64,000 nucleotides of DNA. It comes from Zarea fungicola. Lineage: Eukaryota; Ascomycota; Sordariomycetes; Hypocreales; Cordycipitaceae. A program made the position numbers and the translations under genes. The notes under the pieces were generated by a model. That model was given only the letters and a program-made list of their open reading frames with translations, did no database searches and was not told the DNA's origin. Shown here piece after piece: positions 58,063 through 64,000 of this stretch. Numbering within the stretch: the stretch's first letter is position 1; every line of letters starts with the position of its first letter. The stretch is taken from NCBI GenBank assembly GCA_900169235.1, contig FWCC01000370.1, positions 1 to 64,000 of the forward strand, given 5' to 3'.

Positions 58063-58773
58063 TGCTTTCTCCAGGATTTACATTATTTGCACTTAAAAAA
58101 AATTGCGAATACTTTGAAGACAAAATTTACGCGTGCTGTTCTAGGGATTGGGTGGTTGCATTCTACCATGGGGCAGCAAAGGCTCATGTTGGCCCTTGTC
58201 CTTAAACCTTGTATAGAAGTGTTTGTATTATAGCGGTCTCTGGAGAGATAGACAGATTAGTCTTTGTCTTAAATAAGAATTGGCCTCTTTATTGTCCGGT
58301 ACCTATTTGCTGCCTGGTTTGTTCGAAAACCACATCACGGCTACAGGGTAGTCCTCCGTCGCCTTGCCGCCATGGTGTTTACACATCCCTAATAAGAAAG
58401 AGGATTTTTTTTACGGAGATTTTTCTCTTAATATACATGATCTAAGTTTATGCTCAACGAGGAAAAGTAATGAAAATTGTCAAGGGTCACGTACAGAGCT
58501 GTCACCAGCGAAAGATAATGAGTTGCGCTGGGAAACCGAAACACCCGACATCAAGTGCTTACGCGAATCATGAATGCATTATGCAGTTGTACAAACTGTG
58601 GCAAATGATTTTGTCTGATTTTTGTCATATTTTCATTTTTTGATCATAACAAGAAAAATGTCTTCAAAAAGAAACGTCATTACAGAGGCCTCGCCGTGTC
58701 CCGTCTTTTTTTCTACCCGTACAGCGAAAAAATGTTCACTCCATGTATAATGCACGGCCAAAGGAGAAACGGC
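58063..58773. other. Intergenic region between convergent SDR and eIF3b genes
   Basis: 711 bp of 3'-flanking sequence, AT-rich, with no gene recognised. Confidence 0.5.
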
Positions 58774-61159
58774 TTAACCAACAATCTCCTCGGACTCTTC
58801 CAGAACCTCCTCCACAATCTCCTCAATGATGCGCTCCTCTCCTGATGACTCGCCGGCACCCTCGACCTCTCTCGTCTTGGCCGCCAGCAGCGCGGCGTGG
58901 GGGTCATTGGGGAGACCCAGCACCTCTCTCTCCTCGGCATCGTCCGCCTCAATCTCCTCGCGCCACATGTACCACTCCTCCAGCATGCGGCGGCGGGCCT
59001 CGACGACGGCCAAATCGGCAGAGGCACCGCGGTCGGCATCCTCTTGCTCAAAGACGCGGCTGTACTCGCGCAGGTTCTTGCGGACCAGCTTCTGGTCGTC
59101 CTTGCTCAACAGCGTGGCGGGGCGGGGACGCCATTGGAACTGCTTGAATTTTTCGACGGGCTCTTCTCTCAGCACCTCTCCACGGAAGTCGTAGATGTGA
59201 TAACCATTCTCCATCTGTGGGATTGTTAGTTGTTCATGCTCTGTTGCGTGAATGAATGAGATGCTGCCAAGTATTGTCAACTTACAGAGTGCTTCCAGGC
59301 AGACGCCCAGGTGGCGACAAAACGACCAGAGGGATCCCACTCGATATCAGTGACACCGTAGTGGTCGCCAGTGTTCATCAACTGCAGGTTGGCAGTGAGG
59401 TCCTTCTCGGACTCGGGCTTCTCGCCCTCAAAGTCGAGGTCGAAAAAGTCGAGGTCTGAGCTCTGCTGGTTGCCAATGGCGGCAATGAGGACAAAACGGC
59501 CCTTGGGTGACCAGTAGATGGCGTTGCTGTTCTTCTTGTCGAGGGTGCGCAGATGCTTGAAGTTACCGGCGTGGGCACCCTTGGCCTTCTCCGGGCAGAA
59601 AAAGGCGACTGCCGTCTTGGGGGCGACAGCTGTGGCACCGACAGGCTCGGTTGTGGTAATGATGGCGAAACGGTCACCCTTGGGCTCCCAGGCAAAGTTG
59701 ATGACGGTGTCCTTGATGGTGTCGACAACCTCGACAGGGACACCCTTCTCCTTGACGCGGAAGATCTCGAGGGTCGTGGCCTGAGACTTCTTGGACTTGG
59801 AGTGACGGTCGACCTTGACGCAGAGGTAGGCGCCCTCGGACTGCCAGTGGAGCTTAGCATCACTGACACTGAAGAGGTTCAAGCTACGGATAATCTCCTT
59901 GGAGGGGACGCTCATGAGGCCGACCTTGGCGGGGTTGCTGCCAATTTCGGGTGTCCAGAAGCAGAAGAGCTGCTCGTACGTCTTGACTCCATCGCGCTGG
60001 ACCGTGGCGGGCGCCCAGTCAAAGTCCACCACGCCGTCAATCTTGATGGTGGTCTTGTCGAGCAGGTTCATGCGGGGGAGCTCATAGACGGAAATGGAAT
60101 TGCCGGGGTTCAGACGAGCGCAGTACTTGTCGTCGGCCGACCACTTGAAAGCAGGCCACTGCTGCTTGGGGGGCGCCTTGCCCTCCTCGGTCTTGGGAGG
60201 ATCCAGGTTGGCAAAAGAACGTAGCGGCGTCTCTGACTCGATATCCCAGATGACGTAGTTCTTGCCCTCGTCGTCGGCAGTAAGCGTGCCGTCACCCTCC
60301 TCGGGCACCGAGATGGGGCGGTTGGACCAGGTAACCAGGTACTTTTCATTTGGCGAGAATGCGACGAGGTTGACAAAGGGATGGGGGAAACGGCCAATCT
60401 TTGACCAAGAGCTGCCACCCCAGAGCTGAACACCACGGGCGTGGATGGAGGTGAGGTAGCTGCCGAGAGGCGACCACTGCAGGAATGTCTCGGTCCAGTG
60501 CTGGCGCTCGACAATGTTCTCGGGCTGATCCTTTTCGTTGTTCCAGAAGACGCCAACGTTGTCGCCACGGTACATGACAAACTGATCACGGCCACGGCCA
60601 GCGGGGTCCTTGAGGAACCATTTCAGGTGTTCACGCTTCTGGAAGGGAGGGATCTCGGGGGCGACGTAGTTTTCGCTGATGCGTCCTTCGGCGCCATATC
60701 GCTCAATATCGCTAATCTTGTTGACGCGGAGGGTGTGCTTCTTATCGAGGGGGACATTGTCGAGGGAGCGAACGGCGGCGGCAGCCTCGCTGGCGGAGGA
60801 GTATTCGACAAAGGCGAATCTAGACAGGAATTAGCGGGGGGCACGGGGGGCACGGCGCGTACCACACAGGGCATCGAGGACACCAACCGTAGAGACAAGC
60901 CATCGTCGCCCATGGGCATGTAGACAGAGTCCTCTCTGGCTCTGCCAACAGTGTTGAGCTTCTTGAGCAGAAACTTGACGAGCTTGGGCTTTTGGTCCTC
61001 AGTGACGGCGGGGAGGCCATCGATCACGACAAAGGTGTCGTAGCCCTTTTCGAGGGAGACTTCGAAGCGCTCGCGGATATCGGAAAAGTCAATCTCATCC
61101 TCGTTGAACTCGTCCTCGTCGAGGTCGGCCTCGCGGAGGTGATCGAAAGAGGGCGCCAT
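58774..61159 (-). CDS. PRT1: Eukaryotic translation initiation factor 3 subunit B
   Basis: Three exons (61159-60888, 60819-59286, 59214-58774) give 748 residues, the normal fungal length. eIF3b is the scaffold subunit that links eIF3a, eIF3g and eIF3i and binds the 40S ribosome. Residues about 40-125 form the RRM ([13 protein letters not shown] and [20 protein letters not shown]), which joins cleanly across the first intron. The eIF2A-like beta-propeller follows: [42 protein letters not shown]-type blades and [11 protein letters not shown]. The C-terminal tail is acidic and Glu-rich ([21 protein letters not shown]). It is head to head with CCT2, separated by a 555-bp promoter. This is a housekeeping gene. 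Confidence 0.97.
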
Positions 61160-61714
61160 ATTGTCGCGGCGGGTGGTGTTGTTGCAGGCGAGGGGTGCTG
61201 TATTAACACTGCCCCGCTTTTGTCACTTTTTGTAGAAATTTACAGAAATATCGAAGCTGTAAATGTCGGGTGGGTGCGGCAGGGTATATGTAGGCCCAGG
61301 GCTGCACGCAAAGGCAAAAAGTGTCGACTTGGCCAGGGAAACGTCGTAGGGGCGCAAAGTCGTGGGCCGTTGGGAGCGTGGGGAAAAAAGATGCTGTATT
61401 TTTTCGTGATGCCCTGGACGCTGGCGCAAATTTGGTGGATGGGCCAACTTTCCAATGTGTGCGGCGTGTGTGCGGCGGCGGCGGAGAAGCGATCTTCCTT
61501 TGCCGGGCGGTTGGACAATCGAGGGGCAAGTCACGTGCAGGCGGCCAGGCGGTGGTGGGGTTGCGACGCCTGCAAGACGCCGCTAGAAGCTCCAGAAAAA
61601 AATGGCTGCCTTCGATGTGCTTCGAGGGGCGGAGAGCAGTACTGTCCGAGTGTGCTTCCAAGCTTCATTTCCTCACCGTCCACGATAGGCTCAAGCAGCA
61701 ACCCATAGCCTACA
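61160..61714. promoter_or_regulatory. Divergent promoter of eIF3b and CCT2
   Basis: 555 bp between two constitutive genes, GC-rich. It contains long but non-homologous open frames on both strands, attributable to composition. It probably acts as a shared constitutive promoter. Confidence 0.5.
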
Positions 61715-63559
61715 ATGGTAAGATGACTTTGTCTCTCTTGGAATTTGAAATTTGAACTTTGAATCGCTCAGATTTGGCAAGACATACTCAACTGACCGCT
61801 GCTCTAGTCGTTTGCACCTACACAAATCTTCCAGGAGGGGACCACAGAGGAAAAGGGTGAGAATGCGCGTCTCTCCGCCTTTGTCGGCGCCATCGCTGTC
61901 GGCGACCTGGTAAAGAGCACTCTTGGTCCCAAGGGCATGGACAAGATTCTGCAGTCGGCGTAAGTTTTGAATTCCGAGACTGCCTGGCCTAGCCAAGCAA
62001 CAGCTCCGCTACGTCATGTCTGTACTTGTTCACCCTGTACTGGTTACGCTCTAATACATGTACCACACCGACAGGTCCACTGGCGAAATCATGGTCACCA
62101 ACGACGGCGCCACCATTCTCAAGTCGATTGCCCTGGATAACGCCGCCGCCAAGGTCCTCGTCAACATTTCCAAAGTCCAAGACGACGAGGTCGGTGACGG
62201 CACCACATCGGTTGCTGTCCTCGCTGCCGAGCTCCTCCGCGAAGCCGAGAAGCTTGTCGACAAGAAGATCCACCCACAGACCATCATTGAAGGATACAGA
62301 ATAGCCAGCCAGGCCGCCCTCAAGGCCCTCGAGGGCTCGGCCGTCGACCACAGCAAGAACCCCGATGCCTTCCGCAAGGACCTCGTGTCCATCGCCCGCA
62401 CCACCCTCAGCTCCAAGGTCCTCGCCCAGGACCGCGAGCACTTTGCCGAGCTCGCCACCGACGCTGTCCTCCGATTGAAGAAGTCGTCCGATCTCAGCCA
62501 TATTCAGATCATCAAAAAGGCCGGTGGAAAGCTCAGCGACTCGTACCTCGACGAGGGTTTCATCCTGGACAAGAAGATTGGTGTCAACCAGCCCAAGCGC
62601 CTGGAAAAGGCCAAGATTATGGTTGCCAACACATCCATGGATACCGACAAGGTCAAGATTTTTGGCGCCCGCGTCAAGGTCGGCTCCACATCCAAGCTCG
62701 CCGAGCTGGAAAAGGCGGAAAAGGACAAGATGAAGGCCAAGGTGGATAAGATCAAGGCCCATGGCATCAACTGCTTCATTAACCGACAGCTGATTTACAA
62801 CTGGCCCGAGCAGCTCTTTACTGATGCTGGCATCATGTCTATTGAGCATGCCGATTTTGACGGCATCGAGCGCCTGGCCCTCGTGACTGGTGGCGAGATT
62901 GCTTCCACCTTTGACCACCCCGACCAGGTGAAGCTGGGCCAGTGCGACCTCATTGAGGAGGTCATTATTGGCGAGGACACACTGATCAAGTTTTCTGGCG
63001 TATCCGCCGGCGAGGCCTGCACGATTGTGCTCCGCGGCGCCACCGACCAGCTCCTGGATGAGTCGGAGCGAAGCTTGCACGACGCCCTGGCCGTTCTATC
63101 ACAGACGATCCGCGAGCCTCGCACCACGCTTGGCGGTGGTTGCGCCGAGATGCTCATGGCCAAGGCTGTGGAGGGTGCCTCTACGAGAGTTGAGGGCAAG
63201 CGCCAGATGGCTGTCAACAGCTTTGCCACGGCACTAACACAGCTGCCTACCATCCTGGCCGACAATGCCGGTTTAGACTCGAGCGATCTGGTGGCACGTC
63301 TACGCAACGCAGTGTACAAGGGCATGTCTACATATGGTCTTGACCTGATGACGCCTGGCGGTGGACTGGCTGATATGCGTGAGATGGGTGTAATTGAGAG
63401 CTACAAGCTGAAGAGGGCTGTTGTGTCGTCTGCTAGCGAGGCTGCAGAGGTGAGCTTTGCCCTTTCAGCCCGAATTGACATAATGCTAACAAATGCTAGT
63501 TACTCCTCCGTGTCGATGATATTATTAGAGCCGCCCCGCGACGCCGCGAGCAGATGTAA
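61715..63559 (+). CDS. CCT2: T-complex protein 1 subunit beta (CCT2)
   Basis: Four exons (61715-61717, 61808-61959, 62075-63449, 63500-63559) give 529 residues. CCT2 is one of eight subunits of the cytosolic chaperonin that folds actin and tubulin. The first coding exon is only the start codon: ATG at 61715-61717 is followed immediately by GTAAGA. The body shows [23 protein letters not shown] and [15 protein letters not shown] (the ATP-binding group-II chaperonin motifs), and [12 protein letters not shown] and [15 protein letters not shown] in the C-terminal equatorial domain. The last exon gives [19 protein letters not shown], the usual CCT2 ending. Length and motifs are standard, so the splice calls are firm. 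Confidence 0.97.
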
Positions 63560-63916
63560 AAAGGGGATCCAAGGATATAAAAAAGTAAATTAAAATGATG
63601 GTATTGCGTAGTTGGAGAGCGGACATGAAAAATCTGTAATGATACCATAGATAGATTTCGCACAAGAGATGACATATGCATGCTCAAGACGAGGGTTTGT
63701 GAATGTACGCGTGCACGAATTCAGATGACACTCACCTCACCACAAAGATGAAAACAACGTAGTATAATTTTGTCAGCAAAACACGGCCGTGTTCACAATT
63801 TCCCAACATTACGGCTCAGCCCATTTCTTGCCCAGACTCATCGTTTTGGCTAACCACATAATTGCACCACAGCTCCGGCTTTGTAGCCGACGTATTGCTT
63901 CAAATCTGTTGCAGCT
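63560..63916. other. Intergenic region after CCT2
   Basis: 357 bp, 3' flank of CCT2 and promoter of the partial gene at the window end. Nothing else recognised. Confidence 0.4.
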
Positions 63917-64000
63917 ATGGAAGTGATTGAGATTAGTTCGGACTCCGACTCGGACAGCAGTTCTCAAAAAGTGCGAGCGCTTCCTAACAAGCGACGCAAT
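63917..64000 (+). CDS. Partial gene at window end; acidic SUMO-interacting-motif-like N-terminus
   Basis: ATG at 63917 opens a frame that runs off the window after 28 codons. It reads MEVIEISSDSDSDSSSQK and then a basic KRR segment. VIEI followed by a Ser/Asp run is the pattern of a SUMO-interacting motif, often found in nuclear ubiquitin ligases, DNA-repair proteins and helicases. The family cannot be identified from so little sequence. The 360-bp gap after CCT2 and the codon pattern support a real start. Confidence 0.55.
   Translation, partial: MEVIEISSDSDSDSSSQKVRALPNKRRN

Noticed and set aside
59553..60224. 223-codon plus-strand frame
   Set aside because: Antisense to the conserved eIF3b propeller; Leu/Gly/Asp repeats reflect reversed codon bias.
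61989..63080. 363-codon minus-strand frame
   Set aside because: Antisense to CCT2, which is fully supported by family motifs.
1..64000. CRISPR arrays, bacterial operons or riboswitches
   Set aside because: The window is eukaryotic with spliced genes; no regularly spaced palindromic repeats or bacterial-type signals were seen.

Overview
This is a chromosomal window from a filamentous ascomycete, most likely a Sordariomycete and probably Hypocreales-like. The evidence is short GT-AG introns (about 45-70 nt) with CTAAC-type branch sites, a HET-domain gene, Zn2Cys6 regulators, many MFS carriers, small secreted proteins, and a divergent eIF3b/CCT2 housekeeping pair. The species call is an inference from gene content; no marker gene was compared. 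I rebuilt exon structures by hand from splice consensus, frame continuity and family motifs. There is one 247-nt run of N at 41551-41797.

Layout. 1-5 kb: a PHO84/PHO-5-type phosphate permease and a secreted VAO-family flavoenzyme. 5-24.5 kb is accessory: a glycine-rich secreted protein, an HNH-domain gene with an in-frame TAG, a HET-domain gene, a sulfotransferase-like protein, a secreted protein made of alternating SPDG(T/I)RV repeats whose last repeats lie beyond a stop codon, a nine-exon ABCC transporter, and an aldo/keto reductase relic. 24.9-32.8 kb: a secreted pyroglutamyl-peptidase-like protein, a type-B carboxylesterase, a Dal5-like organic-anion carrier and a salicylate-hydroxylase-like FAD monooxygenase. 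The last two are divergent and suggest an aromatic acid or ester catabolic set. 33.5-34.3 kb: a small secreted protein.

34.6-40.4 kb is the most coherent unit. It holds an anhydrosugar kinase of the AnmK/levoglucosan kinase family, a divergent MFS sugar transporter and a Zn2Cys6 regulator. The shared promoter carries a perfect 12-bp inverted repeat and a triple 8-bp repeat. I read this as a candidate levoglucosan (1,6-anhydroglucose) uptake and phosphorylation cluster. 40.4-45.2 kb is gene-poor and contains the assembly gap and a small transposon-like element with terminal inverted repeats and a target-site duplication.

45.2-53.1 kb: a sugar/inositol-type transporter, a DHA2 drug-efflux transporter, and a fusion of a PLP-dependent cysteine-synthase-like domain with a rhodanese domain. 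53.5 kb: an intron-containing tRNA-Lys(CTT). 54.2-58.1 kb: a Zn2Cys6 regulator divergent from a short-chain dehydrogenase. 58.8-63.6 kb: the core genes eIF3b and CCT2, head to head. The window ends inside a gene whose N-terminus looks like a SUMO-interacting motif.
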